In this document: positions 54,138-62,835 of the stretch, piece by piece
Numbering within the stretch: the stretch's first letter is position 1
How the letters are laid out: the number at the start of each line of letters is the position of its first letter
DNA from: Cellulophaga omnivescoria
Lineage (GTDB): Bacteria; Bacteroidota; Bacteroidia; Flavobacteriales; Flavobacteriaceae
Length of the DNA stretch: 64,000 bases
NCBI RefSeq assembly: GCF_001999725.1
Contig: NZ_MDDP01000015.1
Span: 1 to 64,000 of the forward strand
Direction: 5' to 3'
Position numbers and translations under genes: made by a program
The notes under the pieces: model-generated
The model's input: only the letters and a program-made list of their open reading frames with translations
What the model was told of the DNA's origin: nothing
The model's database searches: none

Positions 54138-55625
54138 GTGAGTGTTAAAGAACAAGTTTTAGTAGATAAAAGTTTAGAAAATTATTTTCAACAGTTTTCT
54201 AAAGGAGTAGTAGGTAACAAACATTACTTTAAAACCCTATACGGCCAACAAAAATTAGTATATGCAGATTGGATTGCGAGTGGAAGATTATATGCTCCTA
54301 TTGAAGAAAAAATGCAATATAATATTGGTCCTATGGTGGCAAATACACATTCTTTCTCTAGCGAAACCGGTAAAGCATCTACCTACGCATATAAATTAGC
54401 TCGTAAAATAATTAAAGAACACGTAAACGCAAATGAAGATGATATTTTAGTAACTACTGGCACTGGTATGACTGGTGCAATTGTAAAATTACAACGCATA
54501 ATTGGTCTGCGTAAAAGCTTTAAACATAAACCTAATAAGCAAGACAGGCCTGTGGTTTTTATAACGCATATGGAGCATCATTCAAACCACGTTTCTTGGA
54601 TGGAAACCCTAGCAGATGTAGTTATTTTAGACTGTGATGAAAATAAACTTGTAGATGTAAACAGCCTAGAACAAAAATTATTAGAATATGCAGATAGACC
54701 TATAAAAATTGGTGCTTTTACAGCTTGTTCTAATGTTACCGGTATTATAACACCTTACCAAGAGTTGGCTAAAATAATGCACAAACATAACGGATATTGT
54801 GTGGTAGACTTTGCAGCTTCTGCACCCTATGTAAAAATGGATATGCACCCAGCAGATCCAGAAGCTTATTTAGATGCTATTGCATTTTCTCCGCATAAAT
54901 TTTTAGGTGGCCCTGGTAGTTGCGGCGTATTGGTTTTTAATAAAAAGTTATATAATGCTAAGTGTCCAGATACTCCAGGAGGAGGAAACGTAAAATGGAC
55001 AAATCCTTGGGGTAGTTATAGTTATTTTGATGATATTGAGGTTAAAGAAGATGGAGGTACACCTGGTTTTTTACAAACAATAAGGGCTGCTTTAGCAATT
55101 AGGCTAAAGGATCAAATGGAAGTAACAAAAATTCATAAAAGAGAAGAAGAATTATTACAATTAAGCTACCAGAAATTAAGTGAAATAAATGGACTAGAAA
55201 TTTTGGGAAGTACAGATGTACCAAGAATTGGTTGTATTTCTTTTACTATAAAAAATATTCACTACAATCTTATAGTACGCTTATTAAATGATAGATTTGG
55301 TATACAAGTTAGAGGAGGTTGGTCATGCGCTAGTACTTATGGTCATTATTTATTTGATATAGATAAAAAAGAATCTAAAAAAATAACACGTAACATTATA
55401 CAAAAAGACCTCACCAACAAACCTGGTTGGGTACGTTTGTCTTTGCACCCATTAATGACTAATGAAGATATAATTTTTATTAGTGATGCCTTAAAAGAGA
55501 TACAAAAGAAAATTGCACTGTGGAAATGTGATTATCAATACAATTCTAATACCAATGAGTGGGATTGTCTACAAAGAGGAGATCAAGAAATTAAACAAGA
55601 AGTTTGCAAATGGTTTAGTTTGTAG
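54138..55625 (+). CDS. Class V aminotransferase-fold PLP enzyme, SufS/cysteine-desulfurase-like
   Basis: A 495-residue cytoplasmic PLP enzyme. Motifs in order: YADWIASGR, TGTGMTGA, HMEHHSNHVSW (PLP-stacking His), TACSNVTG, VVDFAASAPY (PLP-binding Asp), FSPHKFLGGPGSCGVL (Schiff-base Lys). RGGWSCASTYGHYL near residue 400 puts a Cys where SufS-type desulfurases have the persulfide Cys. It is longer than SufS (about 405 residues), with additions including a Cys-containing C-terminal tail, so another lyase or epimerase role in the family is possible. GTG at 54138 is the start; an ATG at 54133 runs into TGA at once. The leader carries a terminator and a tandem-Cys mini-ORF. It is monocistronic. Confidence 0.88.
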   Translation: MSVKEQVLVDKSLENYFQQFSKGVVGNKHYFKTLYGQQKLVYADWIASGRLYAPIEEKMQYNIGPMVANTHSFSSETGKASTYAYKLARKIIKEHVNANEDDILVTTGTGMTGAIVKLQRIIGLRKSFKHKPNKQDRPVVFITHMEHHSNHVSWMETLADVVILDCDENKLVDVNSLEQKLLEYADRPIKIGAFTACSNVTGIITPYQELAKIMHKHNGYCVVDFAASAPYVKMDMHPADPEAYLDAIAFSPHKFLGGPGSCGVLVFNKKLYNAKCPDTPGGGNVKWTNPWGSYSYFDDIEVKEDGGTPGFLQTIRAALAIRLKDQMEVTKIHKREEELLQLSYQKLSEINGLEILGSTDVPRIGCISFTIKNIHYNLIVRLLNDRFGIQVRGGWSCASTYGHYLFDIDKKESKKITRNIIQKDLTNKPGWVRLSLHPLMTNEDIIFISDALKEIQKKIALWKCDYQYNSNTNEWDCLQRGDQEIKQEVCKWFSL

Positions 55626-55661
55626 CTACTTAACAAGAACTTAATTTAGTTTTTATTTCTA

Positions 55662-55698
55662 GAAAACGCTGGTAACTTTAATTGTTACTGGCGTTTTC
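55662..55698 (+). terminator. Probable terminator after the SufS-like gene
   Basis: A 15-bp stem with two wobble pairs (55662-55676 with 55684-55698), a 7-nt loop, then a T-rich stretch (gcttttatctttttt). It lies 37 nt past the stop codon. Confidence 0.6.
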
Positions 55699-55842
55699 GC
55701 TTTTATCTTTTTTACTTTACATCTAATTAGTAATCTATAAACATTGTTTTGGGTCGTCGTATACTAATATTAAATAAAGGTTTTGTTAATCTAAACCTAA
55801 TATTAACTTGACCTTGGTAAGGTATTTTAGCTGTTTGTAAAA

Positions 55843-58800
55843 ATGGCGATGAAAACGAAATTTTATATAGTATACCTCCTGTTATTAGCTTCTTTGTATG
55901 GCTACTCTCAACAATTAAAGTTTATAAATTATACTACAGACCAAGGATTGTCTAACAATTCTGTTCTAGATATTGTAAATGATAATGATGGCGGATTATG
56001 GATGGCTACTTGGGATGGACTTAATTATTTTGACGGTTACACCTTTACAACATTTAAACACAATATTAACGATCCAAAATCTTTACAAAGTAATTACTTA
56101 ACTAATATAGAAAAAGATAAAAACGGTTTTATATGGACCTTTAGTAATGAGGGCTTAATTAGTAAATACATAGGTAATAATGAGTTTAAACACTACAAAT
56201 TTAGCCAAAGACCTAGAGCAATGTACGCATCTACAAGTGGTGTTATTAACGTTTGGGTTGGTAATAAAATTTATAAATATAGCAATGGTAGTTTTGTAGA
56301 GGGCGCAGATGGTGCATCTAAAAACAAGGAAAAAAACGAATTAGAAAAAATACTTTTAGCTAAATATCCTAACGTAGTTATAAATGATGTTCTAAAGGAT
56401 AAAGATGGTAATTTATGGTTTGCTACCTTTAAAAATGGTATTTACATTATACCTAATCATGTAAACAATTTAACTACAAGCTTAATACATAATTATACTT
56501 ACGATGCTTATACGCCATATACTTTTTTTAGTAATGAAATTACATCATTAAACCAAGATGTTTATGGTAATGTTTGGTTAGGTCAAAAAGATGGTGGTTT
56601 AGCTATGGCATATGCAGGCTCACAAGAAATTTCGTCTGTTATACCACATCCTAATAGATTTCCTCACTTACCTGTAGAAACCACAAGAGCCATAACCAAA
56701 GATGTAGATGGTAATATTTGGATAGGGTATTACAATAGCGGATTATACCATTATAGCCAAAAAACAAAATGTTATTTAAAATTTGCTGTAAAAGAGTCTA
56801 CATATAATGATGAGTGGGAGCGTATAAGAAGTCTTTATACCGCTAAAGATGGTAGTATTTGGGTAGGTACATATGCAGGTATTTTGCGTATTAAAAATAA
56901 TAGTTATACCACTTTTGAAGCTGCTAATATACCAGAGTTGCCCAACAACAGAAGTTATTCTTTTTATGAAGATGATGCCAATGTATTATGGATTTCCTGT
57001 TGGGGAGGTATAGCCAAATACAATATAAAATCTCAAAAATTTGAAACATTTAAGGGACAAAAAAATTTTGAAGACTACAATATAAGAAACATAAAAAAAG
57101 ATGGTAATAATTTAGTAATTGCTACCGAACAAGATGGCGTTTTTATTTTAGATCTTACCACGGGTAAACATAAACAACTTACAAAAAAGAGTGGTATTTT
57201 AGGTAATAGCGTTTATTCCCTTTTTATAGACCATACCACATCAAATTATTGGATAGCATCACTAGGAGGTGTAAGTGTGTATAATAAGCAAAAAGGAGTT
57301 GTAAAAAATATTACAGATGCCAATGGTTTACCAAGCCATATGGTGTACGGTATTCTAGATAATCAAAATCAAATATGGGTAAGTACAACTAAAGGAATAG
57401 CTGTTATAGATAAAAACACATACCAAGTAACTCCGTTTAATCCTAAAGAAGGTTGGCAAGCACCAGAATTTTCTGAAGGAGCCTACTATAAAGACAACAA
57501 AGGATTATTATTTTTTGGTGGCGTAATAGGACTTAATTATTTTAACCCTAATGCACTTGCCATACAACCTAATACAGCTAAATTAAAAGTACAAGTAAAT
57601 AACAAATCTATAACCAACAAAGTAATTAATAAAAAACATAGTAATAACACTGTAAATGTAACAGTAACTCCTATTGTGTTTCCGGTACGTAAAGCAAGTA
57701 CTTACTATTATAAATTACAGGGTAAAAACACAGACTGGGTTTTAGCTCAAGGAAAACAAAATATAGCATATCAAAATTTAGCTTCCGGTAATTATACTTT
57801 TCTATTAAAAAATAATTTAAATGATACGCCGCAGGAGGTTTTTAGTTTAAAAATTGAAAAAGCATTTTATGAGACCATTAGTTTTTTTGTTTTAATATTA
57901 ATGCTAGTGGTATGTATAGGATTGTTGTTTATTTATTTAAAAAATAAAACTGCAAAAGCAAAACACAAAAAGCTTGAAGAGCAAATAACAGCAAGAACAA
58001 AACTTATAGAAAAACAGAAACAAGATTTACTAAAAATTAATAGTGAGCTAGATGATAAAAACCAAGAAATTATTCTTCAAAAAGAAAAACTCCTAAACTT
58101 ACACAACAATTTAAAAAATCAGGATTTTGAGGTAGATAAGTTTAAAACTTTTGTGCTTTCTCAATTTCAGCAGCCATTATCGGTAATATTAAAAATGGCA
58201 AATGAAATTAAACAAAACCAAGAACCAAAAACAGAAATATTACAACAATCTGGTAAAATAATAGATTTAATATCAGAGTGGAACTATTTAGATCATATTA
58301 AAGAGTTAGGAGACGTTAAGTTAACCTCTGTAAAATTATTACCTATTTTAAAAGAAATAGCTACTAGTGTAAAAGATAAATTAAAACAAAATAACGCAAA
58401 TTTTAATGCACAAATAGATAAAAGTATTAATTGGGTAGAGGTAGACCTATTAAGGCTAAAACTATTATTAAAATATATTTTTAATGATATAGTAAAGTAC
58501 TCAGAAGCCAAAAGCTTATTAGATGTAGCTATTGTTTTACAAGAAAATACATTGCAATTTACAGTAACGTCTAACAGTACAGTTTTACAAAGTAATGTAA
58601 AAAATATAATAAACTATAGTCCGTACTACAAAGCATTTTTAGTACTTATAAAGGACCTTAATGGTACTTGTAACCTAAATGAAACAGGTAACTTTAGTTA
58701 TAGTTTTACTTTACCAGTTTTAGTAATGGAAAACAGCACAAAAGCTGTAGAAACTATTTCATGGAAACATTTAGATATAAAAGAAAAACTTCCGGCCAAT

Positions 58801-59562
58801 AAAAATAAAATTTTAGTATTTACTAGTACATCAAATTTTAATATATCTAGTCAGTTATTGCAAAATCCAGATAATTACTTGTTGTTTGAAAATGTAGTAA
58901 CCAACCTTTCATCAGCATTAAAACAATTACAGATAGATGTTTTAGTTTTTTACCAAGTAAGCTTTACTAAAGAAATAGCTTATTTTTTACAGAAATATAA
59001 AGAAATTCCTAAAAAGGATAGAGTCCCGTTAGTGTACATATCAGAAGAAATTAACTATGCATTGCAAGAAACCTCATTAGAGTTTGGTATAGATGTGGTA
59101 ATACAATTACCGGCTAGTAAGTTTTTTATTAGCAATAAAATTACGTCTTTAATTAACAGGAGTGCAGGTCGTGGGCACAATAAGTTTCAGCAAGAAATTT
59201 TTAAAATTTTAACAGAAGAAAACGACCTACAATCTAGCAATGAAAAACTTTTAAAACGAAGTTTAGAAATTATAAAAGAAGAATTGCCCAACCCATCCTT
59301 TAATGTAGAGAAACTAATATCTATCTTAGAAATATCTAGAATTAAATGCTATAGATTGTTTAAAGAGCAATTGGGGCAATCTCCGTCAGATGTAATTACT
59401 TCTTTACGTCTACAAAAAGCAGAATACCTACTTAAAAACAAAAAATTTAATATCTCTGAAATTGGGTTTGAGTGTGGTTATAGCGATAGCAAATATTTTG
59501 GGCGCACATTTAAAAAGCATTTTGGTGTAAGTCCTAAAACGTACAAAGAACAAAAAACATAA
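55843..59562 (+). CDS. HTCS-like membrane regulator with degenerate kinase and receiver
   Basis: A 1239-residue protein with hybrid-two-component-system layout. Signal peptide about 1-23; periplasmic sensor of two-component propeller repeats (DQGLSNNSVLDIVNDNDGG split; LWMATWDGLNYFDG; NIWIGYYNSGLYHY), a Y_Y_Y domain (about 580-670) and one membrane helix (about 678-698). A coiled coil and a HisKA-like segment follow. The H-box reads FVLSQFQQPL near 770 with Ser where the phosphorylated His should be. The ATPase region (about 830-970) has no recognizable N, G1 or G2 boxes. The receiver-like part (about 985-1110) has Tyr in place of the phosphorylated Asp (IDVLVFYQVSF). The AraC-type HTH at 1133-1239 is intact. 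It likely controls the next SusCD pair without phosphotransfer. Confidence 0.9.
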   Translation: MAMKTKFYIVYLLLLASLYGYSQQLKFINYTTDQGLSNNSVLDIVNDNDGGLWMATWDGLNYFDGYTFTTFKHNINDPKSLQSNYLTNIEKDKNGFIWTFSNEGLISKYIGNNEFKHYKFSQRPRAMYASTSGVINVWVGNKIYKYSNGSFVEGADGASKNKEKNELEKILLAKYPNVVINDVLKDKDGNLWFATFKNGIYIIPNHVNNLTTSLIHNYTYDAYTPYTFFSNEITSLNQDVYGNVWLGQKDGGLAMAYAGSQEISSVIPHPNRFPHLPVETTRAITKDVDGNIWIGYYNSGLYHYSQKTKCYLKFAVKESTYNDEWERIRSLYTAKDGSIWVGTYAGILRIKNNSYTTFEAANIPELPNNRSYSFYEDDANVLWISCWGGIAKYNIKSQKFETFKGQKNFEDYNIRNIKKDGNNLVIATEQDGVFILDLTTGKHKQLTKKSGILGNSVYSLFIDHTTSNYWIASLGGVSVYNKQKGVVKNITDANGLPSHMVYGILDNQNQIWVSTTKGIAVIDKNTYQVTPFNPKEGWQAPEFSEGAYYKDNKGLLFFGGVIGLNYFNPNALAIQPNTAKLKVQVNNKSITNKVINKKHSNNTVNVTVTPIVFPVRKASTYYYKLQGKNTDWVLAQGKQNIAYQNLASGNYTFLLKNNLNDTPQEVFSLKIEKAFYETISFFVLILMLVVCIGLLFIYLKNKTAKAKHKKLEEQITARTKLIEKQKQDLLKINSELDDKNQEIILQKEKLLNLHNNLKNQDFEVDKFKTFVLSQFQQPLSVILKMANEIKQNQEPKTEILQQSGKIIDLISEWNYLDHIKELGDVKLTSVKLLPILKEIATSVKDKLKQNNANFNAQIDKSINWVEVDLLRLKLLLKYIFNDIVKYSEAKSLLDVAIVLQENTLQFTVTSNSTVLQSNVKNIINYSPYYKAFLVLIKDLNGTCNLNETGNFSYSFTLPVLVMENSTKAVETISWKHLDIKEKLPANKNKILVFTSTSNFNISSQLLQNPDNYLLFENVVTNLSSALKQLQIDVLVFYQVSFTKEIAYFLQKYKEIPKKDRVPLVYISEEINYALQETSLEFGIDVVIQLPASKFFISNKITSLINRSAGRGHNKFQQEIFKILTEENDLQSSNEKLLKRSLEIIKEELPNPSFNVEKLISILEISRIKCYRLFKEQLGQSPSDVITSLRLQKAEYLLKNKKFNISEIGFECGYSDSKYFGRTFKKHFGVSPKTYKEQKT

Positions 59563-59602
59563 AATTTATTGTTTGCTTAGGATTAGCTATATGTTAGGTT
59601 AA

Positions 59603-59615
59603 TGTTACTGTAACA
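59603..59615. promoter_or_regulatory. 13-bp palindrome TGTTACTGTAACA upstream of the second susC
   Basis: Perfect 6-bp arms around a central T, 107 bp upstream of the -7-like box and 40 bp after the HTCS-like stop codon. It may be a regulator site or part of a weak hairpin; no T run follows. Confidence 0.35.
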
Positions 59616-59632
59616 AAAGTCCTATTTTTTGA

Positions 59633-59720
59633 TGCTCAAATAGCACTTTTTGCACTAATAGTCCGCCTGCATGATACAATTTTACCCCTTTTAAAAAATA
59701 CCACACAATACATTTGAGCA
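59633..59720 (+). promoter_or_regulatory. Promoter region of the second susC with 9-bp inverted repeat
   Basis: TACATTTG (59709-59716) matches the -7 element exactly, but no TTG lies at -33, as expected for an activator-dependent promoter. TGCTCAAAT (59633-59641) and its exact inverse ATTTGAGCA (59712-59720) flank the region, the second overlapping the -7 element. The HTCS-like AraC domain is the obvious candidate binder. Confidence 0.4.
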
Positions 59721-59742
59721 AAACAAAAAACTATAAATTAAA

Positions 59743-62700
59743 ATGAAAAAATTATACTTTTTTCTAACGCTCAGTTTAGGGTGTTTATCTACCATGCTAG
59801 CGCAGGTAACAGTAAAAGGCACAGTAGTGTCTAATGCAGACGGATTACCAATTTCTGGAGCATCAGTAACTATTAAAGGTAAAACTACAACAGGTACTGC
59901 AACAGATTTTGATGGTAATTTTACATTAGAATTAAAAGAAGAAAACGGCGTACTTGTAGTCTCTTCTTTAGGCTTTGCTAGTAAAGAAGTTGCTTATAAT
60001 GGTAACCAAACTATTTCTGTTGGTTTAGATGAAGCAACAAATTCTTTAGATGAGGTTGTACTTATTGGTTACGGATCTACAAAAAAAGGAGATTTAACTT
60101 CAGCAATTGGTACAGCAGCTAATGTAGGTACAATTACAAGCAGACCTGTTAGTAATTATAAAGAGTTTTTACAAGGTAATATAGCAGGTGTTACGGTATT
60201 AAGTTCTGGTGGAGATCCAACTAGTACTGCCAGTATTAAAATCAGAGGTATTGGTACATTAAACTCAGAGTCTCCATTGGTTGTTGTTGATGGATTACCA
60301 TACAACGGCCCAGAAATTAACCCAAATGATATTGCTTCTATATCTGTATTAAAAGATGCCGCTTCTGCTGCCATTTATGGTGCACAGGCTGCCTCTGGTG
60401 TAATTGTTATAGAAACTAAAAAAGGTAAAAAAGGTAAACCTAGGTTAAATGTTAACTATTATACAGGTATTAAAACGGCCGCTAATTTGCCTACTCCTTT
60501 AACAGCACAACAACAGGCAGACGTATATAATTTAGCAGCAGATAATGCTGGTGTACCAAGACAGTCTGCTCATGATGCCGCGCAAAACCCATACGGACAA
60601 GTAAACCGCACCAATTGGATTGACGCAATTTTTAGAGATGCTACTGTAAATAATTTAAATATAGATTTAAGTGGGGCAGGAGAAAAGTTTAATTATTACA
60701 CTTCTTTTGCATTTAGAGACAGAGAAGGTGTATTAGAAGGTACAAGTTCTCAAAACTATAGTTTAAGATTAAAAGCAGATTTTAATATTACAGATAAAAT
60801 TACAGTAGGAGAAAATATTTATTTCTCTAGAGATGAAGCCTATGGTACTAATACAGATAATCCATATTCTGGTACTATAATAAACGCAATTTATATGCCT
60901 TCTGCATCACCAACACGTTATGAGGATGGTAGTTTTTCGGGTGTTGTACCAGAGAGTTTATCACAGTTTGCAGGTGCTTACGGAGATGTTTACAACCCAT
61001 TAGCTTTATTGTTAAGACCAACAAAAGAGTCTCCTAAAACATTTATAAATGCAAACGTATATTTTAAGTATGATTTGTTAGATGGTTTAGCATTTAAATC
61101 AAGCTACTCATATTCTTATAGAGATAATAAAACAAAAGAATTTTATCCTCGTGTACCAGAATTAGGGCGTAGTAACAGTCAAAATTCATTATTACAAACA
61201 AGTAATACCCAAAATAAATGGATTTGGGACAACCAGCTTTCGTATAATAAATCTTTTGGAAACCATAATTTAAATGCAACAGCAATTTATTCTGCTCAAA
61301 AAACAAAAGGAGATTATATATACTTGCGTGGAACAGGTTTTTCATCTGAAGAACCATTCAATCAATATTTACAAAATGCAGAACTTATAAATAAACCTAG
61401 CAACAATCCTTTTGAAGAAACTTTAACTTCTGCTATTGGTAGAGTTATGTATAACTATAACAATAAGTATTACATTTCTGGTAGTATACGTACAGATGAG
61501 TCATCTAGGTTAGCTGTAGAAAATCAGTCAGATACTTTTACTTCTGTATCTGCTGGATGGAGAATTTCTAACGAGTCTTTCTTTAATATACCTGCAATTA
61601 ACGATTTAAAACTGAGAGCATCTTGGGGAGAAATAGGTAACATACAATCTATTAGTGGTTATTACCCTTTTGATGTTCCTGTGGCAAGTGGTAATGTAGT
61701 TATGGGTGAAAATGGTGCTTATTTTGATAATGTTGGTAGTTACGTACAAAGAAACGCTAACAGAGATTTAAAATGGGAAACAGCAGAGTCTTTAGATTTT
61801 GGTTTAGATGCATCTTTATTTAACAATAGCTTAAGTTTAACTGTAGATTATTTTGAGAAAACAACAAAAGGAATGATAATTCCTGGTTTAGCAGATATTA
61901 ACCAAGGTATTTCCCCTGCAGATGTAAATGGCGGACAAGTAAAAAATACTGGTTTAGAGGTTTCTGCTACATATACAAATACAAATGGTAAGTTAAATTA
62001 TAGCATTAATGCTAATGCAACAACTATTAAAAATGAGTTAGAGAACTTAGACGGTTATGCATCAATTGGTCAAGATATTTTTTATCATAATGACAATGTA
62101 AGAAGCGTGTTAGTACCTTACCAAACAAAGGTTGGTGGTGCATTATACACACCATTTTTAATACCACAATTGGGTATATTTAATACACAAGCAGAAATAG
62201 ATGCATATACTAAAGATGGTAACTTAATACAACCTAACGCTAGGCCTGGAGATTTTAAATTTCAGGACACTAATAATGATGGTAAAATAGGCTCCGAAGA
62301 CCGTGTGTATTATGATGCTTACCAGCCAAAATTAACTTACAATTTAGGTGCTAATTTGGACTATAAGGGTTTTGATTTTAATGTTATTTTACAAGGAGTT
62401 GCAGGTGTAAAAGCTTTTAATGGTTACAAGTTTACAACGTATAACGCTGCATTGTCTGGTTATAATTTAGATAACAGAGTATTAGACGCTTGGTCACCTA
62501 CAAATACAAATACAGATATTCCTGTTATTTCTACAAAAGATGATAATAAAAACTTTGGAACTGCATCTAGTTGGTATTTAGAAGATGCATCATACTTACG
62601 TATTAAAAACGTAACCTTAGGATACACTTTTAACAACAAGGTAATGGATAAATTATCTAAAGGATCATCATTAAGAATGTATGTGTCCGGAGAAAACTTA

Positions 62701-62814
62701 GTAACGTTTACTAAATATTCAGGTTTAGATCCAGAAGTAGGTGGTAAAGGACTAGATATTGCTAAATATCCAGTAGCAAAAACATTCACATTAGGATTAT
62801 TACTGTCATTATAA
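59743..62814 (+). CDS. SusC/RagA TonB-dependent outer-membrane transporter (second locus)
   Basis: A 1023-residue outer-membrane protein. Signal peptide about 1-20 (LSTMLAQ); carboxypeptidase-D-like domain about 21-100 (GASVTIKGKTTTGTATDFDG). TonB-box region LDEVVLIGYGSTKKGDLTS near residue 103; plug signature IKIRGIGTLNSESPLVVVDG and LKDAASAAIYGAQAASGVI. The barrel ends in TFTLGLLLSL, so the last residue is Leu rather than the usual Phe. It differs clearly from the starch-locus SusC and follows an HTCS-like regulator, which is typical of a separate polysaccharide utilization locus. The substrate cannot be told because the enzymes lie beyond the window. Confidence 0.95.
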   Translation: MKKLYFFLTLSLGCLSTMLAQVTVKGTVVSNADGLPISGASVTIKGKTTTGTATDFDGNFTLELKEENGVLVVSSLGFASKEVAYNGNQTISVGLDEATNSLDEVVLIGYGSTKKGDLTSAIGTAANVGTITSRPVSNYKEFLQGNIAGVTVLSSGGDPTSTASIKIRGIGTLNSESPLVVVDGLPYNGPEINPNDIASISVLKDAASAAIYGAQAASGVIVIETKKGKKGKPRLNVNYYTGIKTAANLPTPLTAQQQADVYNLAADNAGVPRQSAHDAAQNPYGQVNRTNWIDAIFRDATVNNLNIDLSGAGEKFNYYTSFAFRDREGVLEGTSSQNYSLRLKADFNITDKITVGENIYFSRDEAYGTNTDNPYSGTIINAIYMPSASPTRYEDGSFSGVVPESLSQFAGAYGDVYNPLALLLRPTKESPKTFINANVYFKYDLLDGLAFKSSYSYSYRDNKTKEFYPRVPELGRSNSQNSLLQTSNTQNKWIWDNQLSYNKSFGNHNLNATAIYSAQKTKGDYIYLRGTGFSSEEPFNQYLQNAELINKPSNNPFEETLTSAIGRVMYNYNNKYYISGSIRTDESSRLAVENQSDTFTSVSAGWRISNESFFNIPAINDLKLRASWGEIGNIQSISGYYPFDVPVASGNVVMGENGAYFDNVGSYVQRNANRDLKWETAESLDFGLDASLFNNSLSLTVDYFEKTTKGMIIPGLADINQGISPADVNGGQVKNTGLEVSATYTNTNGKLNYSINANATTIKNELENLDGYASIGQDIFYHNDNVRSVLVPYQTKVGGALYTPFLIPQLGIFNTQAEIDAYTKDGNLIQPNARPGDFKFQDTNNDGKIGSEDRVYYDAYQPKLTYNLGANLDYKGFDFNVILQGVAGVKAFNGYKFTTYNAALSGYNLDNRVLDAWSPTNTNTDIPVISTKDDNKNFGTASSWYLEDASYLRIKNVTLGYTFNNKVMDKLSKGSSLRMYVSGENLVTFTKYSGLDPEVGGKGLDIAKYPVAKTFTLGLLLSL

Positions 62815-62835
62815 TCTCACTAAAAAAAGAATACA

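Noticed and set aside
54133-54140. ATG at 54133 as start for the SufS-like gene
   Set aside because: It is out of frame with the enzyme and runs into TGA after one codon; the in-frame GTG at 54138 is used instead.
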